Shown here in pieces: positions 6,610-13,552 of a stretch of 15,613 nt of DNA (position 1 is the first letter of the stretch; every line of letters starts with the position of its first letter). The stretch covers positions 1 through 15,613 of the forward strand of contig JAESSR010000133.1 of assembly GCA_016764015.1 (NCBI GenBank). The letters run 5' to 3'. This DNA is from Phycisphaerales bacterium (GTDB lineage Bacteria > Planctomycetota > Phycisphaerae > Phycisphaerales > UBA1924). The position numbers and the translations under genes are program-made. Below the pieces are notes generated by a model. The model did no database searches. It was not told the origin of the DNA and saw only the letters and a program-made list of their open reading frames with translations.

Positions 6610-8133
6610 ATGTCGGACCAGCTTATGAAGGTGAATGGAAACGCGGACCCCTTGTGGGCGCTTGTGCAGCTTGCGATTCGTGAGCATGTGAACCGAGATG
6701 TGTCTCGGTATGAGAAGATGTGGGCGTATTACAGAAACCCGATCGAGCTGGTTCGGCAGGCAGGTCTTGTTGGCGATGGGAATGGACAAGGGCGCGGGTG
6801 GTATCGCTCGGCGCAGGAGGTTGGGCTGCCGACTCGGATTGTTGGTGTAGGCAACTCGGTTGGGGCGGGGATCGGCAACGAGCGGGGTCGGCGTGAGGTG
6901 GTGATCGAGAATGATATTGGTTGGCGCGTCGCGACGATGGTGGATTTTATGTTTGGTTCGCCGGTGCGGATTGAATCGCTCGCCGAGAACAAAGAAACTA
7001 AGGAAGCGATCGAAGAGGTGCTTGAATCCATCTGGGAATCGAGCGGCGGGATATCGCTGATGCAAGATATCGCAACGCTTGGGCATGTGTTTGGGCATGT
7101 TGATTTGTTGGTTCGTGTCAATGAGGATGAACTTGCTGGGTCGCGGGCATGGGATGCGAGCAAGTGGATTTCGATCGAGCCCATCGATGCCCGTCGCGGA
7201 GTCGCGATGATGTCGGCGAGTGACTATCGAGAGATTGATGTGTATGCGGTGCATGTGGAGCGCGAGGTTGGGCATGCTGAACAATCGAAGACAAAGACGA
7301 AGCGCAATGGGCTTGGGATTAGTCGGCGCAAGAACACGAAGAACGAAACTGAGAATCGAAGAACGCAGTTGGTGACCGAGGTGTTCACGCGTGATGGGTG
7401 GGCGCGGTTTGTTGATGGCGAGCGGGTGGATGGCGATGAGTGGAAGTTGCTCGATGGAACGGTGCCGATTGTTCATATTCAGAATATGAGTCAGCCGTTT
7501 GTGTATGGCGGGATCGGCGAGGTGGAGGCGCTTGTTGGGTTGCAGGATGAACTCAATACGAGATTGAGCGATCGGGCGAGCCGGGTGACGATGCAGAGTT
7601 TCAAGATGTACCTTGCAAAGGGGATCGAGGGATTCGGCGGGAGCAGTGTTGGTCCTGGGGTGGTGTGGAGCACGGACAATCCTGATGCGGAGATTCATAG
7701 CTTTGGTGGCGATGCGAGCAGCCCGAGCGAGGAGGCTCATATTGGTGAGATCCGCGAGGCGATGAACAAGATTAGTGGGGTGCCTCCGGTTGCGGGGGGC
7801 AATGTGCAGGCCAAGCTGGGGAACTTGTCGAGTGGTAATGCGTTGCGAATCACACTGATGAGCTTGATTGCCAAAACGATGCGTAAGCGCGTTGGGTATG
7901 GGCGGGGGATCGAGCAGGCGAGCAAGATGGTGCTTGATGTGCTCGATGCGTCGGGGGTGCTCAAGACCGAGCAGCGCGATCGTGGATTGCGGGTTGTGTG
8001 GGGCGGGCTGCCTGTGATTGATGATGTTCAGACGGTGATCGCTGCGGGCAAGGCGAAGGTTGAGCTTGGGTTTGATGCGCAGGATGTGATCGATGAGATT
8101 GGGTTGGGTGATGCTGATCCGGGTGTTGTGTAG
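6610..8133 (+). CDS. Phage-type portal protein (SPP1 gp6-like)
   Basis: A 507-residue portal protein, the dodecameric ring at the capsid vertex through which DNA passes. The N-terminal helical region (about 15-45, LVQLAIREHVNRDVSRYEKM) leads to a mixed stem and wing region. The C-terminal core has the family hallmarks: GGIGEVEALVGLQDELNTRL with SDRASRVTMQSF, followed by ISGVPPVAGGNVQAKLGNLS, then SGNALRITLMSLIAKTMRKR. A hydrophilic Lys/Arg/Asn-rich insert (about 220-250) is typical of the variable clip. I placed the start at 6610 because GGAGGAGA (6596-6603) sits just ahead of it; an ATG at 6577 would add 11 residues without a ribosome site. In phages the large terminase gene normally lies just upstream; here there is only a leader and an unrelated gene. 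Length fits the family. Assignment is strong. Confidence 0.9.
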   Translation: MSDQLMKVNGNADPLWALVQLAIREHVNRDVSRYEKMWAYYRNPIELVRQAGLVGDGNGQGRGWYRSAQEVGLPTRIVGVGNSVGAGIGNERGRREVVIENDIGWRVATMVDFMFGSPVRIESLAENKETKEAIEEVLESIWESSGGISLMQDIATLGHVFGHVDLLVRVNEDELAGSRAWDASKWISIEPIDARRGVAMMSASDYREIDVYAVHVEREVGHAEQSKTKTKRNGLGISRRKNTKNETENRRTQLVTEVFTRDGWARFVDGERVDGDEWKLLDGTVPIVHIQNMSQPFVYGGIGEVEALVGLQDELNTRLSDRASRVTMQSFKMYLAKGIEGFGGSSVGPGVVWSTDNPDAEIHSFGGDASSPSEEAHIGEIREAMNKISGVPPVAGGNVQAKLGNLSSGNALRITLMSLIAKTMRKRVGYGRGIEQASKMVLDVLDASGVLKTEQRDRGLRVVWGGLPVIDDVQTVIAAGKAKVELGFDAQDVIDEIGLGDADPGVV

Positions 8134-8160
8134 ATGAGTGAGTTGATGAGTGAAAAATCA

Positions 8161-8192
8161 AGAAACGGGCAGGATGCCCGTTCTACCAAGAA
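8161..8192. repeat. REP-like hairpin, copy 1
   Basis: AACGGGC (8164-8170), loop AGGAT, GCCCGTT (8176-8182), then CTACCAAGA. Arms pair perfectly. The minus strand would read as a GRTGILPV-like peptide. A near-identical copy stands at 14938-14968, differing only in the loop. It fills the gap between the portal gene and the scaffold-like gene. Confidence 0.85.
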
Positions 8193-8209
8193 GAATAAAG
8201 GAGCGAGTG

Positions 8210-8728
8210 ATGGCGAAGCAAGGGCAGGGCGGGCAAGGTGAGCTTGGTGGCGGGGGCGAGCCTGCGGTTGAGGCAGCGAACAGTGTCCCGATCAACGAAG
8301 AGGTGATCTGGAAGGCGAAGGCTCAGGAGGCTGAGGAAAAGGTGGAAGAGCTTGAGGCGCGTGTTGGCGAGCTTGAAGGCGAGTTGGTATCGGCCAATGA
8401 CGCGGTGAAGATGGTTGAGCGCAAGGGCGAGATTGATCGTGAACTGACAGCAGCGAAAACGATTGACATGGAGACCGCGAGGCTGTTGACCGAGGCGACG
8501 ATTGATCAGATGGATGCGCCCGATGTTTCGATCGCGGTGCGTGAGTTGTGTGATCGTAAGCCGTTCTTGTTTGCGAGCAAGAAGAGCAGGAATACGCACG
8601 GGGTATCTATGGGGCCGACGGCGGTGCGCAGCGGGGATGATGAGTTGGAATCGATGGCGCACAATGCGCGATCGAGTGGTGATCGCAGCGAGTTGCTGCG
8701 GTATCTGCGGGTGCGACGAGGGCAATGA
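8210..8728 (+). CDS. Scaffold-like coiled-coil protein of the head module
   Basis: A 172-residue protein placed between portal and major capsid genes, where phages encode the internal scaffold that guides shell assembly. After a Gly/Gln-rich start (MAKQGQGGQGELGGGGEP), residues about 28-85 form a long charged coiled coil (KAQEAEEKVEELEARVGELE and onward). A conserved-looking helical part follows (ETARLLTEATIDQMDAPDVS, then AVRELCDRKPFLF). The C-terminus is basic and ends LRYLRVRRGQ, as expected for a capsid-binding scaffold tail. AAAGGAG (8197-8203) 6 bases before the ATG at 8210 decides the start; a GTG at 8150 would translate the hairpin repeat and has no such site. No protease domain or cleavage signal is visible. 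The scaffold role is inferred from position and architecture. Confidence 0.7.
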   Translation: MAKQGQGGQGELGGGGEPAVEAANSVPINEEVIWKAKAQEAEEKVEELEARVGELEGELVSANDAVKMVERKGEIDRELTAAKTIDMETARLLTEATIDQMDAPDVSIAVRELCDRKPFLFASKKSRNTHGVSMGPTAVRSGDDELESMAHNARSSGDRSELLRYLRVRRGQ

Positions 8729-8800
8729 GATTGGCAGTGAGTTTGGTAGTGGATTTGATTTGGATGATTGAAAAGCGAGACTTTGAAAGGGAGGCTTTGA

Positions 8801-9975
8801 ATGGCATTTACAGGTAAGGCGAGTTATGGAGCGGGGGCGGGGTTGCCCGAGTTGGTTGAAGATGTGAGCGATATCATCGGGATTGTGAGCCCGTTTGAGA
8901 CGCCGTTGTTGGATCATTTGGGTGATGCCAAGCGGGCAGCGATGTCGACGGTGCATGAGTGGATTGAGGATGCGCTGCTTCCAAACAAGGGACAGCTCAA
9001 TCAAAGTACATTTAACCTGATCCGGAGACGGCATCGTCGTTGGTTGTTGATGATGCGAGCGTGTTCCGGGTGGGCGATTTGATTCGTCCTGGGCAGAGCA
9101 GCGAGGTGATGATGATCGTGGCGGTGGTTGGTGGATCGAACCAACTCGCGGTCATCCGTGGGTATGGCGCGACGGCTGGGGAAACCTTGGCGGACAATAT
9201 GGAGCTGACGATTCTGGGCAATGCAGCACTTGAAGGCGATGACGCGCCCGATGCGAGGTTTACGAACCGATCACGGCAGAGCAACTTCACGCAGATTTTT
9301 ACAGCGGGGATTGATGTGTCGGGTTCGCTCCAAGCGAGCCGGGCGTATGGGATTGCCGATGAGGTTGATTATCAGAAGCAAGAGCGGATGCGTGAGTTGC
9401 TTCGTGATCTTGAGAACTGTGTGATTAATGGCGTGGCGCCGGCGAGTGACGGGCAGGGATCGAGCACGGTGCGTCGATCGATGAATGGGATTGTGCATTC
9501 GCTTTCGACGAATCTGTTTGAGCCGGGCTTGGCTGGGATTCCTGATGGCGATGGTGCAGCGAGTGATGAACTGACCGAGGGGATTCTCAACGCGGCGCTC
9601 AAGCAGATTTGGGATCAGTCCAGTGGCGGGGTCGATACGATTCTCGTTGGTGGGGCGCAGAAGCGGAAGATCAACTCGTTTGCGAGCGGGTCACGGGCGT
9701 ACCTGCCTGACGATCAGACTTATTCGGATTTGATCAGTGTGTATGAGAGTGACTTTGGGGTGTGTCGGGTGGTGATGAGCCGATGGGTGCCGAGCGATGC
9801 GGTGCTGTTGCTTGATAGTTCACGGATTTCAGTGTTGCCGATGCAGGGGCGGAGTTTTCATTATAAGCCTCTGGCATCGACTGGGGATTCGATCTCTGGT
9901 CAGGTGATTGGTGAGTATACCTCAGAGATCAAGAACGAGAATGCGCATGGGATGGTGAGTGGTCTTGGTGTGTGA
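8801..9975 (+). pseudogene. Major capsid protein (SU10/DUF5309-like), split by a -1 frame change
   Basis: Two overlapping frames together encode one HK97-fold capsid protein of about 391 residues. The first (ATG at 8801, GGGAGG 6 bases upstream) reads MAFTGKASYGAGAGLPELVE through SPFETPLLDHLGD and STVHEWIEDALLPNK, then turns to Arg/Trp-rich nonsense and stops at 9082. The second resumes the family sequence one base back, after a stop at 9013-9015: DPETASSLVVDDASVFRVGD, GNAALEGDDAPDARF, DYQKQERMRELLRDLENCVI, YESDFGVCRVVMSRWVP, GRSFHYKPLASTGDS and IGEYTSEIKNENAHG. The crossing must lie between 9014 and 9079, most likely near 9016. It may be a sequencing or assembly error, a true inactivating deletion, or, less likely, programmed frameshifting. 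The rest of both frames looks well kept, which favours error or a recent event. Family assignment is strong; coding status is open. Confidence 0.85.
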
Positions 9976-10003
9976 TTTGAGTTGTTAAGTTTGTGATGAA
10001 GAC

Positions 10004-10022
10004 CACAGGCGGGACGCCTGTG
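10004..10022. repeat. REP-like hairpin, TGGTPVPP type
   Basis: CACAGGC (10004-10010), loop GGGAC, GCCTGTG (10016-10022), followed by CCACCATGAG. The arms are perfect. It shares the plan of the AACGGGC hairpins (GGC, five-base loop of xGGAx form, GCC, then a CCA tail) and would translate as TGGTPVPP. It lies 28 bases after the capsid stop. No T-run follows. Confidence 0.75.
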
Positions 10023-10097
10023 CCACCATGAGCGGCGATGCTGTTGGAAACGACAGCGAGTGGATGCGGGGTTTCAGCGGGGGCGCTGGGGCTTGTG

Positions 10098-10126
10098 GCC
10101 CGGGCGGGATGGGTGCCCGTCCGGGC
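10098..10126. repeat. Strong GC-rich hairpin in capsid-connector gap
   Basis: GCCCGGGCGGG (10098-10108) pairs with CCCGTCCGGGC (10116-10126) with one G-T pair and a 7-base loop. No T-run follows, so it is not a classical terminator. It could be a third REP-like element, an mRNA-stability element or an attenuator. The 188-base gap (9976-10163) otherwise holds only the hairpin at 10004. Confidence 0.7.
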
Positions 10127-10163
10127 ATATTGAGTGAAGTAGAAAATTGAAAGAGAGGTAATG

Positions 10164-10790
10164 ATGTTTGCGAAGGATCGAGATTTGTATGTGCTTGAGC
10201 CGGGGTTGCACCGGGATGTGGCTTGGATGAGTCAGCGGGTGGTGCTTACGACGGGGACGGTGGTGGGGACGGCGTTGACGATCAATACTGGTTCGTTTAT
10301 TGGTGCGGGGGTTGGTGCGGGTCATGTGGTGTTGTTTGATGGTGTTGTTCTTGAAGTGGTGAGTGTGGAGAGCGATACGCAGGCGACGGTGTCGTTGATG
10401 CGGGCGGATGTGTCGAGCAATGCGATTGCTGGTTTGGATGGGACCAATCGTAAAGTGGAGGTGTATTGGTATGGGCCACAGCTTGGGATTGTGCATCGGC
10501 AGGTGCTGGCGATGATCGGGCTCGATGGAGAGGATGATGGGCTTGGTGAATCATCGGTGACGAATCCAGGTGCGTTGGTTCGGCTCGAAGCGTTGGGGGC
10601 GCTGCATTTGATTTATGCGGGCGCAGGCGCACCGGGCAGGGGCGGCGAGAAGTTTGATCAGCGGGCGAAGATGTATCAAGAGCGGTTTCGATCGGAGCGT
10701 GAGCGGGTCGTTGCGATGATTGATTTGGATGGTGATGGGATTGCTGAGACCAAGCGGAGACCCAATGCGTTTGTATTGAGCCGAGGGTGA
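10164..10790 (+). CDS. Head-tail connector/adaptor-like protein
   Basis: A 208-residue protein directly after the capsid gene. The N-terminal half is Val/Gly/Thr-rich beta sequence (VVLTTGTVVGTALTINTGSF, DGVVLEVVSVESD). The C-terminal part is helical and resembles phage head-completion adaptors: LVRLEALGALHLIYAGAGAP, FDQRAKMYQERFRSERERVV, then IDLDGDGIAETKRR. The IDLDGDG stretch is EF-hand-like and recurs in connector proteins of phages with this capsid type (from memory). AGAGG lies 5 bases before the ATG at 10164; an adjoining ATG at 10161 is also possible. The role, docking on the portal ring or joining head to neck, follows from position and the C-terminal motif; the function of the beta domain is unknown. 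Confidence 0.6.
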   Translation: MFAKDRDLYVLEPGLHRDVAWMSQRVVLTTGTVVGTALTINTGSFIGAGVGAGHVVLFDGVVLEVVSVESDTQATVSLMRADVSSNAIAGLDGTNRKVEVYWYGPQLGIVHRQVLAMIGLDGEDDGLGESSVTNPGALVRLEALGALHLIYAGAGAPGRGGEKFDQRAKMYQERFRSERERVVAMIDLDGDGIAETKRRPNAFVLSRG

Positions 10791-10818
10791 TGAGAAGAAG
10801 AGAAAGGATGGTGGGGCA

Positions 10819-11217
10819 ATGGTTGTGTTGAGACCCGACGAGGTGAAGTTTGGGAGCAGTGTATGGTCGAAGGTGTCGCGGGTGACGGTCGATCGGTTGT
10901 CATCGAAGACGGTTGACGAGTGGGATGACTTTGGGGCGCATCTGGTGTTTGTCGATGTGGTTCGTCAGCGGGCGGTGATCCGGGTGAGCCAGGAGATTGA
11001 TGGGGATGACTTTGAGGATCCGCTGCCGGGGGATATGGATGAGTTTTCATTTATTGGGAGTGCGGGTTCGGATGCGGATCGTGTCAAGGTTAAGGCGGAC
11101 GCGGTGGTGGAGTCGGTGCTTCATCGGGTGAGCGACTTTGGGAGCACGCGGGTGATCTCGTTGATTGCGGTGAGCAGCGATGGATCGGTTGATCCGATTA
11201 CGGTTAGTAATCTTTAG
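10819..11217 (+). CDS. Small beta-rich phage structural-type protein
   Basis: A 132-residue soluble protein beginning MVVLRPDEVKFGSSVWSKVS. Alternating hydrophobic strands (HLVFVDVVRQRAVIRVSQEI, STRVISLIAVSSDGSVDP) suggest an all-beta fold like tail-tube or neck proteins. I recall similar proteins from phage-like or gene-transfer-agent-like loci, but cannot name a family with certainty. AAAGGA is 10 bases before the ATG. The next gene starts 6 bases after the stop, so the two are translated together. No membrane segment or signal peptide was seen. Assignment as virion component is inference from context. Confidence 0.55.
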   Translation: MVVLRPDEVKFGSSVWSKVSRVTVDRLSSKTVDEWDDFGAHLVFVDVVRQRAVIRVSQEIDGDDFEDPLPGDMDEFSFIGSAGSDADRVKVKADAVVESVLHRVSDFGSTRVISLIAVSSDGSVDPITVSNL

Positions 11218-11223
11218 GAGCGT

Positions 11224-11613
11224 GTGATGGGGAGTTCGTATCTTGGTATTGATGTATTTGGTTCGGGGGCGCACCGGTTTGTGGTGGGTCGGCAAGGGCG
11301 GCGGATCATTTCGTTGGCAGCGATTGTTGGGAGTGCTTCTGAAGCGGGGACGGCGCAGTTTGGTGATCTTGAGTTGCGAGTTGAGGTGCGTGGTCGGTTG
11401 GTAGCGTCGAGTGAGGCGGGGCTGTGGTTGGTGCGTGATGCGTTGCTTGATCAAACGGGTCCGGGTGTGAATCCTGGGGTGCTTGAGGATGGGCATGGGC
11501 ATCAGTGGGCGGGTATGACGCTGTTGACGATTGAAGAAGACGGGGAGATTGCGCGTGGGCGAGAGATCAGTGTTGGGTATGTTGCGACCTTTGGTCGTTT
11601 GGCGTCTGGGTAG
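11224..11613 (+). CDS. Small phage-module protein of unknown function
   Basis: A 129-residue protein beginning MGSSYLGIDVFGSGAHRFVV. It contains beta-like stretches (RRIISLAAIVGSASEAG, DLELRVEVRGRLVASSEAGL) and ends ISVGYVATFGRLASG. The pattern suggests a beta-rich tail or neck component, but I recognise no family. AGGAG overlaps the upstream stop and lies about 6-8 bases before the ATG at 11227 or slightly further from this start. Tight spacing to both neighbours places it in the head-module transcript. Confidence 0.55.
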   Translation: MMGSSYLGIDVFGSGAHRFVVGRQGRRIISLAAIVGSASEAGTAQFGDLELRVEVRGRLVASSEAGLWLVRDALLDQTGPGVNPGVLEDGHGHQWAGMTLLTIEEDGEIARGREISVGYVATFGRLASG

Positions 11614-11638
11614 TGTTCAATGGCTGTAGGAGGTTGGA

Positions 11639-11899
11639 ATGGAAGCAGAGATCATGGGGGCGATGACGCAGTTTGGGGTCGCGGGGTTGGTGTGCTGGAT
11701 GTGGTTGAGCGAACGGCGGGCATCGGCGGATCGAGAACGCCAGATCACCGAAGCACACACGAAGCTGATTCGCCAGGATGAGGGTCAGCGGGTGCTGATC
11801 GAGGTTGTACGGGAGAATACGAAGGCGCTGGCTGGGATTGAAGGTGGTCAGCGTGAACTCGGAGCCGCGATTGAAAGGATGAACGGGAGGCTGACTTGA
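11639..11899 (+). CDS. One-TM coiled-coil protein, holin-like layout
   Basis: An 86-residue protein with a single N-terminal hydrophobic segment (about 6-23, MGAMTQFGVAGLVCWMWL) followed by a long charged helix (RRASADRERQITEAHTKLIR and onward) to the end. This layout matches BhlA/UviB-type holin-like proteins, which insert in the inner membrane near phage or bacteriocin genes; it also fits generic small membrane coiled-coil proteins. TAGGAGG stands about 5 bases before the ATG at 11639. It follows the two beta-rich proteins and precedes a lipoprotein, so the 3' end of the module turns from virion to envelope proteins. No endolysin is encoded in the window. Holin identity is inference only. 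Confidence 0.55.
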   Translation: MEAEIMGAMTQFGVAGLVCWMWLSERRASADRERQITEAHTKLIRQDEGQRVLIEVVRENTKALAGIEGGQRELGAAIERMNGRLT

Positions 11900-11950
11900 A
11901 CTCAATGACACGAACCCGGCGACAAGGAGGAAAGGAACCTACACTTAGGT

Positions 11951-12502
11951 GTGAAGATTGGCAGAAAACAACTCGGGTTTGGCGCATGTATTTGCTTGCT
12001 GAGCATGCTGCCCATGGTGTACATCGGTGGTTGTAGTACCAGCTTCATTTTTCAAGAGCAAATCGTGCGGACGGATGATCTGCTCGCGGTGCCCGGGCCG
12101 TTCCGACCATCGGTCATGCGGGTGCATCCGTTGACGCATACTGAACTCGATGCCGATGGTCAGGCTGTGATGATTCTGCATGTTGAGCTCAAAGACCCTT
12201 GGGGCGATACAGTCAAGGGTGTTGGGCAGGTTCAGGTCCAGCTTCGCAAAGAAAGTGCGACGAGTGTGGTCGGGAATCGTGGGACGAGATGGGATATTGA
12301 TCTTCGGGATATCGAGGTCAATGTGTCGTACTTCGATTCGGCGACCCGGACCTACCGATTTGTGATTGGCGGGTTGCCGGGGTGGTTGAGTGACTCGGTT
12401 GAAACACAAGAGGCGATTGGTGCTCGCGTGCGTGTGCTGTTCAGGACATCGAAGGCTGATGGCGAGGCGGTTGTGCTGCAGGATGAATATGTGATGCGGT
12501 GA
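11951..12502 (+). CDS. Putative lipoprotein of unknown function
   Basis: A 183-residue protein with a lipoprotein signal: KIGRK, a hydrophobic stretch (FGACICLLSMLPMVYIGG) and the lipobox cysteine at about residue 28 (IGGC). The mature part is beta-rich (QAVMILHVELKDPWGDTVKG, GTRWDIDLRDIEVNVSYFDS) and ends VVLQDEYVMR, perhaps an Ig-like or C2-like sandwich; no family recognised. The only start in frame is GTG at 11951. A strong AAGGAGG lies 20 bases upstream, too far, and AAGGAA is about 13 bases away, so the start is not ideal. It may belong to the host rather than to the head module. It is the last gene before the A+T-richer toxin-antitoxin segment. Confidence 0.65.
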   Translation: MKIGRKQLGFGACICLLSMLPMVYIGGCSTSFIFQEQIVRTDDLLAVPGPFRPSVMRVHPLTHTELDADGQAVMILHVELKDPWGDTVKGVGQVQVQLRKESATSVVGNRGTRWDIDLRDIEVNVSYFDSATRTYRFVIGGLPGWLSDSVETQEAIGARVRVLFRTSKADGEAVVLQDEYVMR

Positions 12503-12546
12503 AGGTGACTAGTGATCGTTAAGTTGTTGTTTTTTAGTGAGTTATT

Positions 12547-12585
12547 GTTCTTGTCTAGAACATTTTTGCGTTTCGTTCGTAGAAT
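12547..12585 (+). promoter_or_regulatory. Candidate promoter/operator of the toxin-antitoxin pair
   Basis: GTTCT (12547-12551) and AGAAC (12557-12561) form an inverted repeat with a 5-base centre, a plausible operator. TAGAAT at 12580-12585 resembles a -10 element; no well-spaced -35 is clear. The element is close enough to the first ATG (12589) that a transcript from it would start after that ATG. Confidence 0.35.
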
Positions 12586-12588
12586 TAG

Positions 12589-13188
12589 ATGGAAAAAAGA
12601 GGAATGCCACCGATAATAGAGATACTGATGAAGAATATAGATTCAAAACCAACAGCAGCTAATGTGGCTCGAATTTTGATTGAACTTGCGGAGCAAGACC
12701 GTGATGTTGACCAAGAACCGATGACCCATATGAGACTGCAAAAGCTGCTGTACTATGTGCAGGGGTGGTCGCTCGCCCGCCGTGGTCAAAGAGCATTTGA
12801 TGATAGGCTAGAAGCATGGGAGCATGGCCCAGTAGTCCCCGTCTTATACCGACAGTTGAAGGATAATGGAAAAAAACCGATTGATTTGAGTCAGCTTGAA
12901 AAAGGTGAAGTGGATTCTGATTTAAAAGCATTCATTGCAAGCGTCTGGTTAGATTATCGTTCACATTCAGCAATTCGATTACGAGGGATGACTCACGAAG
13001 AATCGCCATGGAAAGATGCATGGGATAAGCGTTTTCTTCCGAGTCATGGGCAGGAAGAAATCACAGAAGCAGCATTACTGGGATACTTTGAGTCAATTGC
13101 TCCAAAGGGCGTTCGGAAGTTTAAGCGAACAAAGCCAAATCAGGAATGGTTTGATGAGCCAAGCCCGTTCTTGGCAGAAGGTGCGTGA
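12589..13188 (+). CDS. Panacea-domain (DUF4065, SocA-like) antitoxin
   Basis: A 199-residue protein with a Panacea domain, known as a versatile antitoxin domain that pairs with many unrelated toxins. Recognisable parts are ANVARILIELAEQ, MRLQKLLYYVQGWSLARRGQ, then FDDRLEAWEHGPVVPVLYRQ, and a C-terminal helical part (SHSAIRLRGMTHEESPWKDA). All are near the usual positions for the family. The start is uncertain: ATG codons at 12589, 12604 and 12628 are in frame. The domain needs only the last, and the candidate -10 at 12580-12585 also favours a later start. The toxin gene follows after 3 bases. Base use is A+T-richer than the neighbours (23 G+C of 60 in 12601-12660, against 35 of 60 in 7501-7560), which supports acquisition by transfer. 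Family assignment is strong; antitoxin activity is inferred from the pairing. Confidence 0.88.
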   Translation: MEKRGMPPIIEILMKNIDSKPTAANVARILIELAEQDRDVDQEPMTHMRLQKLLYYVQGWSLARRGQRAFDDRLEAWEHGPVVPVLYRQLKDNGKKPIDLSQLEKGEVDSDLKAFIASVWLDYRSHSAIRLRGMTHEESPWKDAWDKRFLPSHGQEEITEAALLGYFESIAPKGVRKFKRTKPNQEWFDEPSPFLAEGA

Positions 13189-13191
13189 GCC

Positions 13192-13551
13192 TTGGCTATT
13201 GATCCATCCGAAATTAGATTGGGTGCAATAGTTGAAGCAGTCATCGCTGACCCGCGAGGTCAGAATAGTAAGCAACGCCCATTGATTATCGTTGGGATTG
13301 AAGAGGACGGAAGCGTGGTGTTCTGCGCGATTAGTAGCAGATTTCCAACGCCTATTCCGCATACTTGTGTTCGGTTGCCATCAGATCCTCTCGGGCATCC
13401 ATCAACTGGTTTGGTATTAGAAAGTGTGGCTTATTGTGATTGGGTCGATTCACTTGATGTATCACAGATCGTGCACAAACGGGGTTATCTCTCTACAAAG
13501 ACACTCAACAAGGTCGTTCAAATAATTGAGTCCTTGGCAGATGATGATTAA
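13192..13551 (+). CDS. PemK/MazF-like toxin
   Basis: A 119-residue protein of the PemK/MazF type; members of the fold are mostly sequence-specific mRNA endoribonucleases. Visible family features are GAIVEAVIADPRGQNSKQRP with LIIVG after it, VFCAISSRFPTP, the LP-x-STGL-like run, SVAYCDWVDSL and a C-terminal helix (LNKVVQIIESLADDD). The start is TTG at 13192 with AGAAGG (13177-13182) 9 bases upstream, 3 bases after the antitoxin stop. The pair is thus translationally linked with the antitoxin first, the usual order. Its stop is one base from the stop of the minus-strand amidohydrolase, so the cassette ends exactly at a gene boundary. Catalytic residues typical of MazF (Arg in the RP loop, Ser/Thr in the ISS strand) look present, but activity is not shown. 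Confidence 0.82.
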   Translation: MAIDPSEIRLGAIVEAVIADPRGQNSKQRPLIIVGIEEDGSVVFCAISSRFPTPIPHTCVRLPSDPLGHPSTGLVLESVAYCDWVDSLDVSQIVHKRGYLSTKTLNKVVQIIESLADDD

Positions 13552-13552
13552 A

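Noticed and set aside
6538..7740. A 400-codon open frame on the minus strand opposite the portal gene
   Set aside because: It is rich in Arg, Pro, His and Asn with no family features, as expected for the complement of a gene with strong codon bias; the + strand portal protein is clear.
9010..9016. Canonical programmed -1 frameshift heptamer
   Set aside because: ATTTAAC does not meet the X XXY YYZ rule, and the following stem is 14 bases away, further than usual; kept only as a less likely option.
8183..9034. A 283-codon minus-strand open frame opposite the scaffold-like and capsid genes
   Set aside because: No ribosome site or recognisable domain; it spans two real genes and the gap between them.
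10028..10150. A 40-codon + strand open frame between capsid and connector genes
   Set aside because: No ribosome site, Gly-rich chance composition, and it runs through the two hairpins.
12503..12546. T-rich stretch after the lipoprotein gene as an intrinsic terminator
   Set aside because: No stable inverted repeat precedes the T run.
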